Origin: Candidatus Niyogiibacteriota bacterium
GTDB lineage: Bacteria > Patescibacteriota > Minisyncoccia > HO2-45-28
Assembly: GCA_016181935.1 (NCBI GenBank)
Contig: JACOYI010000009.1
Span: forward strand, 1 to 54,546
Reading direction: 5' to 3'
DNA: 54,546 nucleotides
Of the stretch, positions 45,581-54,403 are shown one piece after another. Each line of letters starts with the position of its first letter. The stretch's first letter is position 1. The position numbers and the translations under genes were made by a program. The notes beneath the pieces are model-generated. The model was not told where the DNA came from. It ran no database searches and saw only the letters and a program-made list of their open reading frames with translations.

Positions 45581-46966
45581 TTATTTTGCATCCAGCTCAT
45601 CCATAGTTATCCGCCACCGCTTCGCGATGGCGGAGGCCTCCGAAGACGCGACGCCGACATAGAACAACGGATTTTTCACGATGTTCCTTTGGGCATCCGT
45701 CATGCGCCCCCAATACAAAAAAATATCGGAATCGGTTCGAATCACGCTATACAACTCACACTTCTCCGCCTCGGCCCGAAGCGTCAGTTGCCGGACCTTC
45801 TCATGCGCGTCCGGATGACCCAGCGAGGCAAGAATGATATAGAGCGGTTCCGCTGCGATCGATCCCTGCCCGCTCAAGAGATTCCGCGCGAATTCCGCCT
45901 GATCGACTCTCGCGGTCTGCATCGCGTTCTTCAATTCCACCGTCGCAAGGATCGCGTAGGCAAGGATTTCGGGATAGGTTCGCTGTGAGACAAAGTTCGT
46001 TCCGTCGCGTTGGTGCTCGCTCAATTGGTCCATCAGGAGTAGATTCTGACGGATCATCACCTGCTTCCAGAATCCCTTTACACGCTCGAAACGGATCGGA
46101 TTCCGTTTTTGCGGCATGGTGGAGGAGCCCACTTGCTCGGGACCGAACGCTTCGCGAACCTCGCGAATTTCCGACCGCGCCAAATGTCGCATATCGTCGG
46201 CAAGATCCGCCATGATGCCCACCGCAAGCATCGTCTCGTGGAAAAATCGCATGAGCGGCTCCGGCGGCGTTATCTGCGTGGCATGTTCGGCGGGCTCCAA
46301 GTCGTATTCCTTCAATATCTCCCGCTCCATCGCTTTCGGGTCCTTCATCAAGAGCGCGGCCGCATTGCACGAGCCGACGGCTCCAGAAAATTTCCCCCGA
46401 AGTTCGCGAACACACGCATCCACCCGCACAATGCACTCCCCCAACCGGCTGACATAACCCGCGATCATGAACCCGAACGTGGTCGGAATCGCGTGCTGTC
46501 CATGCGTGCGGCCGATTTGGGCGAGGCTCGCTGTTCGCTCGGCCGATGAAATAAGCGTTCGCTCCAATTCGATCAGCTCGGGAATGAAAATGGAGACCGA
46601 GGTGAGCACATACCGCAAGGCATTCGCGGAATCATTGATGTCCTGCGATGTCGCGGTCAAATGCACGAACGGCTTGGCCGCATCGCTCACCTTCGCCCGA
46701 ATACAGTTCACAAGAGCCCGAATATCGTGCCCGACGCGCTCCTCTTCGGCGTAGACCTCGTCTGGGGTCACCGAGTGGCATGCCGCCTCTATCTCCTTGT
46801 AGACCGCCTCCGTCATCAACCCCCGCCGGAATAGCGCATGGGCAAGCGACCTCTCGAACATCAGTTTGTACTCGATGAACTTCTCTTCCGAAAGATGACC
46901 GCGAATACCGGCGTCCAAATACCGGAAATCCAGCGGTGATATGTTCGTGAACCTCGTGAAACGCAT
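45581..46966 (-). CDS. purB: adenylosuccinate lyase
   Basis: HLTATSQDINDSANALR, GRTHGQHAIPTTFGF, GSSTMPQKRNPIRFERVKG. Confidence 0.95.
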   Translation of the reverse strand: MRFTRFTNISPLDFRYLDAGIRGHLSEEKFIEYKLMFERSLAHALFRRGLMTEAVYKEIEAACHSVTPDEVYAEEERVGHDIRALVNCIRAKVSDAAKPFVHLTATSQDINDSANALRYVLTSVSIFIPELIELERTLISSAERTASLAQIGRTHGQHAIPTTFGFMIAGYVSRLGECIVRVDACVRELRGKFSGAVGSCNAAALLMKDPKAMEREILKEYDLEPAEHATQITPPEPLMRFFHETMLAVGIMADLADDMRHLARSEIREVREAFGPEQVGSSTMPQKRNPIRFERVKGFWKQVMIRQNLLLMDQLSEHQRDGTNFVSQRTYPEILAYAILATVELKNAMQTARVDQAEFARNLLSGQGSIAAEPLYIILASLGHPDAHEKVRQLTLRAEAEKCELYSVIRTDSDIFLYWGRMTDAQRNIVKNPLFYVGVASSEASAIAKRWRITMDELDAK

Positions 46967-47070
46967 TTTTCCTCCCTTTCTGGATCAAAACAACAAGCTA
47001 TCTCCAATCCTACATAGAAATCCCCTTACATCAATGTCGGCACGTTCGCACTTACATTCGCACTACTGTG

Positions 47071-47137
47071 CTCAGTATTTCGTCGCCTCCGCTCCTCAAT
47101 CTGCGCTCAGTACCTCCCTCGTCTTCACTTGGTCGGG
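47071..47137 (+). repeat. tandem copies of tRNA-adjacent repeat
   Basis: CTCAGTATTTCGTCGCCTCCGCTCCTCAAT / GCTCAGTACCTCCCTCGTCTTCACTTGGTCGGG. Confidence 0.6.
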
Positions 47138-47203
47138 CTGCTGAGATTCGAACTCAGACTACCTGCTCCCAAAGCATGCGTGCTACCGTTACACCACAGC
47201 CCG
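47133..47203 (-). tRNA. tRNA-Pro (UGG)
   Basis: CGGGCTGTGGTGTAACGGTAGCACGCATGCTTTGGGAGCAGG..TGAGTTCGAATCTCAGCAGCCCG. Confidence 0.92.
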
Positions 47204-47217
47204 TTATTACGCTTTAT

Positions 47218-47610
47218 CTACAATCCTATGTCAAATGTCTCCCTAATAGTAGCGGTTTTCTGCTCAAAATCAAGGAAAACCGCCGCCACATCCACCTGCC
47301 ACACCTTGTCGTCATCAATGTCCTTCTCCATTAGATAGGTCTGGATCGCCTTGGAAAGCCGCTTCAATTTCCACGGATGAACATTGTCTTCCGGAGCATA
47401 CCCGTCCCCCGTTTCATAAAACGGATGTCCAACGGTCTTTACTTCGATAAAATGCAAAACGCCGTCTTTTTCTGCAATAATATCGATTTCGCCCCACGGC
47501 TTTCTATAATTTCTCAAAGCTATATTATATCCGCGTTTCACGATTTGTTTCTCATAAATATCTTCCCCAATATCCCCAACTCTCTGCTTTTCTGTTCTAT
47601 TTTGTTTCAT
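47218..47610 (-). CDS. yraN: YraN/UPF0102 family putative endonuclease
   Basis: GDIGEDIYEKQIVKRGYNIALRNYRKPWGEIDIIAEKDGVLHFIEVKT. Confidence 0.9.
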   Translation of the reverse strand: MKQNRTEKQRVGDIGEDIYEKQIVKRGYNIALRNYRKPWGEIDIIAEKDGVLHFIEVKTVGHPFYETGDGYAPEDNVHPWKLKRLSKAIQTYLMEKDIDDDKVWQVDVAAVFLDFEQKTATIRETFDIGL

Positions 47611-47618
47611 GTGAAAAC
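47603..47618. promoter_or_regulatory. parS-like site 1 (overlaps the yraN start codon)
   Basis: TGTTTCATGTGAAAAC. Confidence 0.5.
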
Positions 47619-47679
47619 AACTAAACTAAAAGACAAAACATAAAAAGACGTCCAAAAATGTCTGATAACCTGTGGGTTG

Positions 47680-47688
47680 TGTGGATAA
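47680..47688 (-). promoter_or_regulatory. DnaA box
   Basis: TGTGGATAA = reverse complement of TTATCCACA. Confidence 0.55.
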
Positions 47689-47695
47689 CCACCAC

Positions 47696-47711
47696 TGTTT
47701 CACATGGAACA
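47696..47711. promoter_or_regulatory. parS-like site 2
   Basis: TGTTTCACATGGAACA. Confidence 0.55.
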
Positions 47712-47748
47712 TATCTCTAGTATAGATGGTCACTCAGGGCTAGCCAAA

Positions 47749-47764
47749 TGTTTCACGTGAAAGA
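47749..47764. promoter_or_regulatory. parS-like site 3
   Basis: TGTTTCACGTGAAAGA; one mismatch to TGTTTCACGTGAAACA. Confidence 0.7.
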
Positions 47765-47796
47765 AAAACCCGTCCTGCCAACTAGCGGGACGGGTT
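47765..47796 (-). terminator. terminator of the lytic transglycosylase gene
   Basis: rc AACCCGTCCCGC..GCAGGACGGGTTTTTC. Confidence 0.75.
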
Positions 47797-47811
47797 GTGC
47801 CACGTGAAACA
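47796..47811. promoter_or_regulatory. parS-like site 4
   Basis: TGTGCCACGTGAAACA. Confidence 0.65.
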
Positions 47812-47819
47812 ACTCAATG

Positions 47820-48833
47820 TTATTCGGGAGAAAAGAGAATGATGCGCTCTGAAGCCATCATTGCCCTCTTGTAGACCGGCTTCCCGTACTCCTTCGTGTA
47901 GGACTCTGCATACTTGGAGCCCGCATAATAAGCGGCGGAAACCAGTTTGAACTCCTCTTCGGCGCCCAATCGGACATCCGACGGCTCATGCCCCATACTT
48001 CGTGAGTTATCCTTCAAAAGCGCCGCAGCGCCAAAAATAGCGGGAACCAGATGATACGGGGAAACGTACTCCGCATGGAGAACCGCGCAAAGCTCGCGAC
48101 AAACCTCGCGTTCGTAGGAGTTCCACACGGTTGGCATGAACTGCATGGGACCCAAGGCGCCGGCCCCACAAGACGCAAGAAGGTAATGCCCCTGCAAGCG
48201 ATACCGCGGATGGCGGATTTTCTCGTTAATGGAGCGAAAAATCACTAAAAACGCTTTGCTTTCGCGTTCAAACCGGCTTTTTACCCTTTTTTGCCATTTC
48301 ACAAGCTTTTGCGTCTCTTCATCATCGTTAAACCCATCCGGAATGTTCAGATTGGCGCCAAGCACCAGCGGCACTTGGCCATGCTTATCCGGAATGAATG
48401 CACACTCACCAACTCCGGTCAGCCGAATCGTCTCTATCTGGTGGATTCCCACCAAAATCAGAGGGTCAATGCCACCACCCATGATCTCACTTGCCCAAAC
48501 CGCAAGAGGGTAAAGGTCCTCAAGAGGAATGGGGTTGACAAGCCGCTGATAGGCGTGCGTTTCACGGCGCCGCTCAAAGGCCTTATTGATCATGAAGATG
48601 TCTTCGCGACTATATCCACGCTTCAACAAAATTTGGACGTGGTGAGAAGGGATAGAGAATAGATAATATTTTGCAGGCTTTAAGCCCGTTTCATGTGAAA
48701 CGCGAGGGGCAGAATACTTAACGGGTTCTGCCAAGCAGAACCACTCCCTTTGTTCGACACAACTCTGGCTCAATGAAAACCATAGCCAAATGGACATAGG
48801 GACGCTGATGATGACCATTAGGACTTTGGACAT
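47820..48833 (-). CDS. membrane-anchored lytic transglycosylase-like protein
   Basis: N-terminal TM; LLASCGAGALGPMQFMPTVWNSY; GAAALLKDN; SAAYYAGS. Confidence 0.8.
   Translation of the reverse strand: MSKVLMVIISVPMSIWLWFSLSQSCVEQREWFCLAEPVKYSAPRVSHETGLKPAKYYLFSIPSHHVQILLKRGYSREDIFMINKAFERRRETHAYQRLVNPIPLEDLYPLAVWASEIMGGGIDPLILVGIHQIETIRLTGVGECAFIPDKHGQVPLVLGANLNIPDGFNDDEETQKLVKWQKRVKSRFERESKAFLVIFRSINEKIRHPRYRLQGHYLLASCGAGALGPMQFMPTVWNSYEREVCRELCAVLHAEYVSPYHLVPAIFGAAALLKDNSRSMGHEPSDVRLGAEEEFKLVSAAYYAGSKYAESYTKEYGKPVYKRAMMASERIILFSPE
48687..48702. promoter_or_regulatory. parS-like site 5 (intragenic, perfect palindrome)
   Basis: CGTTTCATGTGAAACG. Confidence 0.6.
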
Positions 48834-48893
48834 TGGAGTCCTCCTTTCAGAAAATCAAAGAGCGGTTCAAGAGAAACATAACACAAATTGTAA

Positions 48894-48919
48894 AAAAATC
48901 AAGCGCCTGCAGGCGCTTA
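48894..48919 (-). terminator. terminator after tRNA-Ala
   Basis: rc AAGCGCCTGCAGGCGCTTgattttttt. Confidence 0.7.
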
Positions 48920-48951
48920 GACAACCCCAAAGTAAAATTTTCGCCAGACTG

Positions 48952-49022
48952 TGGACCTAGGGAGAATCGAACTCCCGCCTCGGCAATGCGAATGCCGCGT
49001 CGTACCACTAGACCATAGGCCC
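48952..49022 (-). tRNA. tRNA-Ala (CGC)
   Basis: GGGCCTATGGTCTAGTGGTACGACGCGGCATTCGCATTGCCG..GGGAGTTCGATTCTCCCTAGGTCC; contains G3:U70, the alanine identity pair. Confidence 0.85.
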
Positions 49023-49092
49023 AAACTAGACATCATAAATTTACCAAAAATCGCCAAAAAGAAAAGCCCCGCGAAGCGGGGCCTAATTCGGT

Positions 49093-50127
49093 TTATTTTT
49101 TTATGGCTCGAAACACTTTTCCGACCTCTTCGGTCAATTGAGGGCCTTTTTCTAGCCATCGCTGGATAGTGATACCTCGGCCAACAGGATCCTTGTCGGC
49201 ATGATCCGAATGCACGAACAATTTCTGTTCCTCATTCCATCGCCGCACGGCCCGCGTCGGGAACCACGGCGACGCCATGAACACGGAACCGAAATGCACC
49301 GCTTGCGCGCCCAGTTGCATCACATGATCAATGTCCTCGTAATTCCAGATACTCGGCGCAATGACCGGAATCGATGATGCTTCGGAAAGTTTCCGCACCA
49401 TATCCCATGTGTGATCCTGCGCGATCTTTCCTGAAACGCCCCCGCCGCCGAATTTGGCAAACGGGCTTACGCGGTCCGGAAAAACCAAGCGCCACGGAAC
49501 CGAATTGATGGAAATCGCCTCGACCAGTTTTTCTTTTTCCAGCCGCCGCGCGATCTCGCAATAATCCTGCGCTACCGAGAGCTTCACGATGAGCGGAATT
49601 TTTATGCGGGCTTTTGCCGCGCGGCAAAATTCGACAACCTCGTTAACATCCGGAAGTTTCCCGTGTTCCGTGTTGGGACACGAAAGATTCAATTCAAGCG
49701 CCGCCAAATCAATGTGCAATCCGTCGCACCATGCCGCGATCGACGCCATCATGATTTCCCAATCTAAAAACCGTTTTTTCGCATCGCCATTTACGCTCGC
49801 AACCGAAAGCACAAAATTACGAAGGCCGTCCCGCATATGCTCCAAAAACCATACCGCGCAGCCGTCATTCGGCATGCCGAGCGCATTGACCCAGCCGACG
49901 ATCCGGAACGTGGTCCAATCAATGATCGGCTGCGCCTTGAACCACCCGTTTCCTTTGCGTAGCGACGGCGTCAACGTCTTTCCAACCGCCCAGAAAAGCG
50001 ACGGATCGAGCAACTTCTTTGAAATCTTTGACAACAGCCGCTCATGCCACCATCCGCGGCCGTCAAACCCCAGCGCGCCCGATGCGGCAAAAAACATGGC
50101 TTCCTGTCCGTTCGAAAATCGGATCAT
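49093..50127 (-). CDS. pyrD: dihydroorotate dehydrogenase-like
   Basis: LELNLSCPNTEHG, IPLIVKLS, FGGGGVSGKIAQDHTWDMVRKL, LGAQAVHFGSVFM. Confidence 0.82.
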   Translation of the reverse strand: MIRFSNGQEAMFFAASGALGFDGRGWWHERLLSKISKKLLDPSLFWAVGKTLTPSLRKGNGWFKAQPIIDWTTFRIVGWVNALGMPNDGCAVWFLEHMRDGLRNFVLSVASVNGDAKKRFLDWEIMMASIAAWCDGLHIDLAALELNLSCPNTEHGKLPDVNEVVEFCRAAKARIKIPLIVKLSVAQDYCEIARRLEKEKLVEAISINSVPWRLVFPDRVSPFAKFGGGGVSGKIAQDHTWDMVRKLSEASSIPVIAPSIWNYEDIDHVMQLGAQAVHFGSVFMASPWFPTRAVRRWNEEQKLFVHSDHADKDPVGRGITIQRWLEKGPQLTEEVGKVFRAIKK

Positions 50128-50139
50128 AAATGCCACCTC

Positions 50140-50168
50140 TTGCAAAAGAACGCTGTATCTGTTATACT
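50140..50168 (+). promoter_or_regulatory. sigma70-type promoter for the RRM gene
   Basis: TTGCAA-17 nt-TATACT, leaving about 100 nt of leader before ATG 50276. Confidence 0.75.
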
Positions 50169-50275
50169 GGACGCGAAGCCAATAGGCAACTAGGACGCTT
50201 CGAAGTTCCCTTAAGTTTGCATCTCGTGAGAGTGCAGCGTCGAAAAGGAGAATTTTTACAAGACAGTGCGATACG

Positions 50276-50578
50276 ATGGCAAAACGACTTTACGTCGGAA
50301 ACCTTCCGTACTCGACCACGGACGAAGAGCTGAAGAGCATGTTTGCTCAAGCCGGTTCCGTGGATTCCGCGAATGTCATTTCTGACAAATTCTCAGGCCG
50401 TTCCAAGGGCTTTGGATTTGTTGAGATGAGTTCAGACGCGGAGGCGCAGAAAGCCATTGAAATGTTCAATGGCCAGAAGATGGGTGATCGGGCAATTGTG
50501 GTCAATGAGGCCCGCCCGATGACCGAGCGCGCACCCCGAGGAGGCGGTGGAGGTTACGGCGACCGAGGATCCTACTAA
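50276..50578 (+). CDS. RRM-type RNA-binding protein
   Basis: KRLYVGNLPYSTTDEELKSMFAQAG...SKGFGFVEMSS, Gly-rich tail. Confidence 0.96.
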   Translation: MAKRLYVGNLPYSTTDEELKSMFAQAGSVDSANVISDKFSGRSKGFGFVEMSSDAEAQKAIEMFNGQKMGDRAIVVNEARPMTERAPRGGGGGYGDRGSY

Positions 50579-50595
50579 TCTGGGACTCACTCAAA

Positions 50596-50625
50596 AACAC
50601 CCTCACGGGTGTTTTTGGTTTTTGT
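50596..50625 (+). terminator. terminator after the RRM gene
   Basis: aaaaACACCCtcacGGGTGTttttgg. Confidence 0.8.
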
Positions 50626-50660
50626 TTTCAAAACAAAAACCGTCCCGAGAGACGGTTGAA

Positions 50661-51347
50661 TTATTGCTGATCGAACGGAGTATGGAACCGGTAATCTGCC
50701 GGCACGCGGAGCGTGTGCGGATGTTTGCCGTCCCATAAAATTTTTCCTTGTACCACCAGATCACTGACATACGGCTGCCACTGATGCTCGGCATCATTCA
50801 CCCGCTTCGCAAGCGTTTCCGGGGTATCGCCTGAAAGGATCGCGACCGGGCACTGGAAAAATACCGGACCGCGATCATATTCATCGGTGACGAAATGCAT
50901 CGAGACCGCGCTCATCTTCACTTTCCCTGCGTGATACGCGGCGAGCACCGCCGCATGCGCATGGTGCCCGTACATTCCTTTGCCGCCGAAGTCCGGAAGT
51001 GGGGCGGGATGAATGTTGATGGTCGTGCGCGGATCCAGTCCCTGCGTCCGGTGTAGCCATCCCGACAGAAAAACGAAATCGGCTCGAGTGTCTTTCGCGA
51101 TGCGTTGGTAATCCTGTGCGCCCGCCTGTTTTGCTTCCCGCATGAAGACGAACGGAACACCGAGTTTTATGGCGCGTGCATGAACGCCTCCGCCGGCATG
51201 CGATGAAACGACGGCAACGATATTGGCATTCAACCGCCCTGCGCGCATCGCCGCAACCAAGTTTTCGAATCCCGACCCTCCGCCGGTCGCGGTTCCCGAC
51301 GCGAATACGATGACACGTTTTTTTATTTTTCCGGTCATGAGTCGCAC
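50661..51347 (-). CDS. purN: phosphoribosylglycinamide formyltransferase
   Basis: VIVFASGTATGGGSGFENL, FVFLSGWLHR, INIHPAPLPDFGGKGMYGHHAHAAVL, DEYDRGPVFFQ. Confidence 0.93.
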   Translation of the reverse strand: MRLMTGKIKKRVIVFASGTATGGGSGFENLVAAMRAGRLNANIVAVVSSHAGGGVHARAIKLGVPFVFMREAKQAGAQDYQRIAKDTRADFVFLSGWLHRTQGLDPRTTINIHPAPLPDFGGKGMYGHHAHAAVLAAYHAGKVKMSAVSMHFVTDEYDRGPVFFQCPVAILSGDTPETLAKRVNDAEHQWQPYVSDLVVQGKILWDGKHPHTLRVPADYRFHTPFDQQ

Positions 51348-52153
51348 CCCAATTGAGCGCTCAATTCCGCAACGCGCGCGTAATCCGCTTTCACTGCGTC
51401 TAGCAGAGCGCCATCGCGATAATTCTGCTTATCGAAATAGCGATCGCCTTTTAGCAAGCGCCACGAATCGTTGTCGATGACATCGGCGAGCAGCAGTTCG
51501 CCGGTTTCGACATCAATGCCGAATTCCTCTTTGAAATCCGCGAGACGAAAGCCGAGCGCATCCCACGCTTTTTCAAGAATCAAAAAAGTTTGCCGCGCAA
51601 TAAACTCTATATAGTCGCGCTTATTGCTATAGGGAAGCGTGCCTGCGAGAAATGGCTGCTGACTCGAGATTGGAACATCTGGAGGAAATAACATCGCGCT
51701 GCCGTATGCTGAAAATACAATCAACGGGTCATCTTTCGGAAGTTTGTAGTCCCCCCATCGTTTTTCCGTGGTTTTGAGAAAAAACTCGACTTCCAATTCC
51801 GAAAACCGGAATCCTTTCGCAACGTCCGGATGCCGCTTCAGATACGACCCGTGCGCTTCGCGGCGAACCACCACTTCGTAGGGGAGCATCTCACATCTGC
51901 GCGCGTAAAAATGGGTTTTGTCGAGCCGGTCCACGAACGCGACCGGAATGCCGGCGCGTTTCAAAAGGCGGAACACGTTGCACGTCGTGGCCGTTGACCA
52001 TTCCGCTTTCCCTTCCATCACATCGTGCTTTTTGCCGTCACCCGCCGTAATGTCATTTTTGGACTCGACGAGAACAAGGTCGGGCCGCTGTCGAATGCTC
52101 CGGATGATCTTCGTCTTTCCCTCGGCGATAACTTCACCCATCCGCACATCCAT
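51335..52153 (-). CDS. purC: SAICAR synthase
   Basis: EGKTKIIRSI, KNDITAGDGKKHDVMEGKAEWSTATTCNVFRLLKRAGIPVAFVDR, EVVVRREAHGSYLKR. Confidence 0.93.
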   Translation of the reverse strand: MDVRMGEVIAEGKTKIIRSIRQRPDLVLVESKNDITAGDGKKHDVMEGKAEWSTATTCNVFRLLKRAGIPVAFVDRLDKTHFYARRCEMLPYEVVVRREAHGSYLKRHPDVAKGFRFSELEVEFFLKTTEKRWGDYKLPKDDPLIVFSAYGSAMLFPPDVPISSQQPFLAGTLPYSNKRDYIEFIARQTFLILEKAWDALGFRLADFKEEFGIDVETGELLLADVIDNDSWRLLKGDRYFDKQNYRDGALLDAVKADYARVAELSAQLGCDS

Positions 52154-52190
52154 ACCGCACCTCCTTTCAAAGGATTTCTATCTTTCTATA

Positions 52191-53222
52191 TCATTTTTTC
52201 CGAATCCCCGCCATCACCAGTACCGGAGTCGGTTTGATGGAATGAGCGCCCGCCGCATTATACAAACTCACATTTCCGCTCACGATCGGCACGCGTTTCT
52301 CGCGGCACCGCGCAGAAAGCGCATCGATTGTTTGGGCGAATGCGCCCATCGAATCCCGCGGATGCCCGAAATTCAGGCAATTCGTAAGCCCGAGCGGCGT
52401 TCCGCCGAGTTTTTTTATCACGGAATGGCACCGGTCAAACGCATATTCGATACCATGCGCTGGGTTTTTATTGGCGCGCCCCTCGTCCGAACTCCAACTG
52501 ACGATGAGTTCGCTCTTGAGTTCCGGAATATCAAGAACCGCGTAGCGCCCCCTTTCATTCGGTCCCTTGATCGTCCGCGTTCCCACCATCCAATCGTATT
52601 GGCGCCAGATCCATTGCTTGAGTTTTGACGGCGGATTTTTATGCGCGGCTTCCTGCGCCTGCCAAGGCTTCGGTTCATGCTCCTCATGAACGTCCGGAAA
52701 TATCTCTTCAAAATCCATGATGGCCTCGACCCGTTTCGCCCGGCGCGAGCCGAGGCGGATATTTTTCTTCCGGCCGTCATCATAGACGACCGTATAATTT
52801 CCGTCATCCGTCACCGCTCCGATAACATGCGCTTCGAGGTCCCATTTTTTGAATTGATTCAAAATTTTATTCCGATGTTCGCGCTTTCCCACGATCAACA
52901 TCCGCTCCTGCGACTCCGACAGCAAAAACTCGGCTGGCGTCAGATTCGCGTCTTTCGCCGGAATGCGGTTCAAATATACGCGTGCACCGAGATTCAGGCC
53001 CGTTTTTTTGCGCCCGCGCAGTACGACCTCCGACGTGGAGCAGAGAAGTCCCGCCGCCCCCATATCCTGCATACCCTCGATCCATTTCGTATCGGCAAGC
53101 TCCCAGCATGCTTCATTCGTCGAGCCTTTCAAGATTGGCCGACGCCATTTCTGCGCCGCCAATACCGTCCCGTCCCGTGCGTGCGCCGACATAAATAAGA
53201 TCGCTTCCGGCAGTGAGCGCAT
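52191..53222 (-). CDS. purL: phosphoribosylformylglycinamidine synthase PurL, C-terminal part (different frame from N-terminal part)
   Basis: [41 protein letters not shown]; productive reading begins near [20 protein letters not shown]. Confidence 0.9.
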   Translation of the reverse strand: MRSLPEAILFMSAHARDGTVLAAQKWRRPILKGSTNEACWELADTKWIEGMQDMGAAGLLCSTSEVVLRGRKKTGLNLGARVYLNRIPAKDANLTPAEFLLSESQERMLIVGKREHRNKILNQFKKWDLEAHVIGAVTDDGNYTVVYDDGRKKNIRLGSRRAKRVEAIMDFEEIFPDVHEEHEPKPWQAQEAAHKNPPSKLKQWIWRQYDWMVGTRTIKGPNERGRYAVLDIPELKSELIVSWSSDEGRANKNPAHGIEYAFDRCHSVIKKLGGTPLGLTNCLNFGHPRDSMGAFAQTIDALSARCREKRVPIVSGNVSLYNAAGAHSIKPTPVLVMAGIRKK

Positions 53223-53757
53223 TTCCGTAAATGATGTTCGATTTTTTCACGAGCCCGAACGCCGCCACATTGACCAAGCAATTTTTGTTATAGGTTTTAT
53301 CGAAAAAAATATCACCGCCCACCACCGGCACACCAATACAATTCCCGTAATCCGCGATGCCGCGCACCGCTTCGCGGAATAGGCGCCCGGAATTCGCATC
53401 GGTCCCGAACCGCAAAAAATCCAAAAGGCCGATCGGCCGCGCACCCATCGTAAAAATATCGCGCAGAATCCCGCCGACGCCGGTCGCCGCGCCCTGATAC
53501 GGACGGATGAACGTCGGATGATTATGGCTCTCGATCCGCAATGCGAGCGCCCAGCCGCGGCCGAGATCCAAAATCCCTGCATTTTCGCCCGGCCCTTGTA
53601 TGACCGCTGAGCCCGCGGTCGGCAGATGTTTCAAAAATTTCTTCGTGCTTTTGTAGCTCGTGTGCTCGCTCGCCATCGCATCTGCGAGACGCCGTGCGAG
53701 TGCATTTTTATCGCTTCCCAACATAGTGTTCGATGGCGTGAATAAAATGAGTGCCAT
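53113..53757 (-). CDS. purL: PurL, N-terminal part
   Basis: [73 protein letters not shown]. Confidence 0.93.
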   Translation of the reverse strand: MALILFTPSNTMLGSDKNALARRLADAMASEHTSYKSTKKFLKHLPTAGSAVIQGPGENAGILDLGRGWALALRIESHNHPTFIRPYQGAATGVGGILRDIFTMGARPIGLLDFLRFGTDANSGRLFREAVRGIADYGNCIGVPVVGGDIFFDKTYNKNCLVNVAAFGLVKKSNIIYGNALTAGSDLIYVGARTGRDGIGGAEMASANLERLDE

Positions 53758-54382
53758 CTGGCGTTCGCTCCGGATGCGGCATCAAACCGAAAATCGTTCT
53801 TTCTTTATTGCAAACACCCGCGATATCGTTGACCGATCCGTTCGGATTCATACCATCATACTTCAAAAAAATCTGCCTGTTCGCTTGAAGTTCGCGGAGT
53901 AGCGCGGGGGATGCGTGATATCGTCCATACCCGTGCGCGACCGGAAGCCGCAATTTTTTCTTGAGCAATCGCATATCGCCGAATACCGACGCACCCGAAA
54001 CTCGGCAGGTCGTCCAATCGCAAAAAAATCGTTTTGATTCGTTTTGCAAAAGCGCGCCCGGCAGTAATCCCGCTTTCACGAGGATCTGAAATCCGTTGCA
54101 GATGCCGAGGATCGGTTTTCCGGCGGCCGCCCATTTTCGTATGGCGGCCATGATCAGGGAGCGAAGCGCGAGAACGCCGGGGTCTATCGTGTATTTCGCC
54201 GTCGCTTTTTCATAGACGCGGTCGCCAAACGCAAATCCGCCGGGCAATACAAGAAAATCACACTTCGGGATCCGGTGTTCCTTATACCAAACAAAAAACG
54301 GCGCGTGACCTGCTTTCGCAAAAAATTTCAGCGCGTCATAGTCGCAGTTCGAACCGGGAAAACGAATGATGCCGATGCGCAT
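53708..54382 (-). CDS. purQ: phosphoribosylformylglycinamidine synthase, glutaminase subunit (PurQ)
   Basis: [64 protein letters not shown]. Confidence 0.95.
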   Translation of the reverse strand: MRIGIIRFPGSNCDYDALKFFAKAGHAPFFVWYKEHRIPKCDFLVLPGGFAFGDRVYEKATAKYTIDPGVLALRSLIMAAIRKWAAAGKPILGICNGFQILVKAGLLPGALLQNESKRFFCDWTTCRVSGASVFGDMRLLKKKLRLPVAHGYGRYHASPALLRELQANRQIFLKYDGMNPNGSVNDIAGVCNKERTIFGLMPHPERTPDGTHFIHAIEHYVGKR

Positions 54383-54403
54383 ATTTTTACTATACCTGTC
54401 GGG

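Noticed and set aside
47611-47819. Outright oriC call
   Set aside because: One clear DnaA box only and no dnaA/dnaN/rpmH neighbourhood; reported as parS-like cluster instead.
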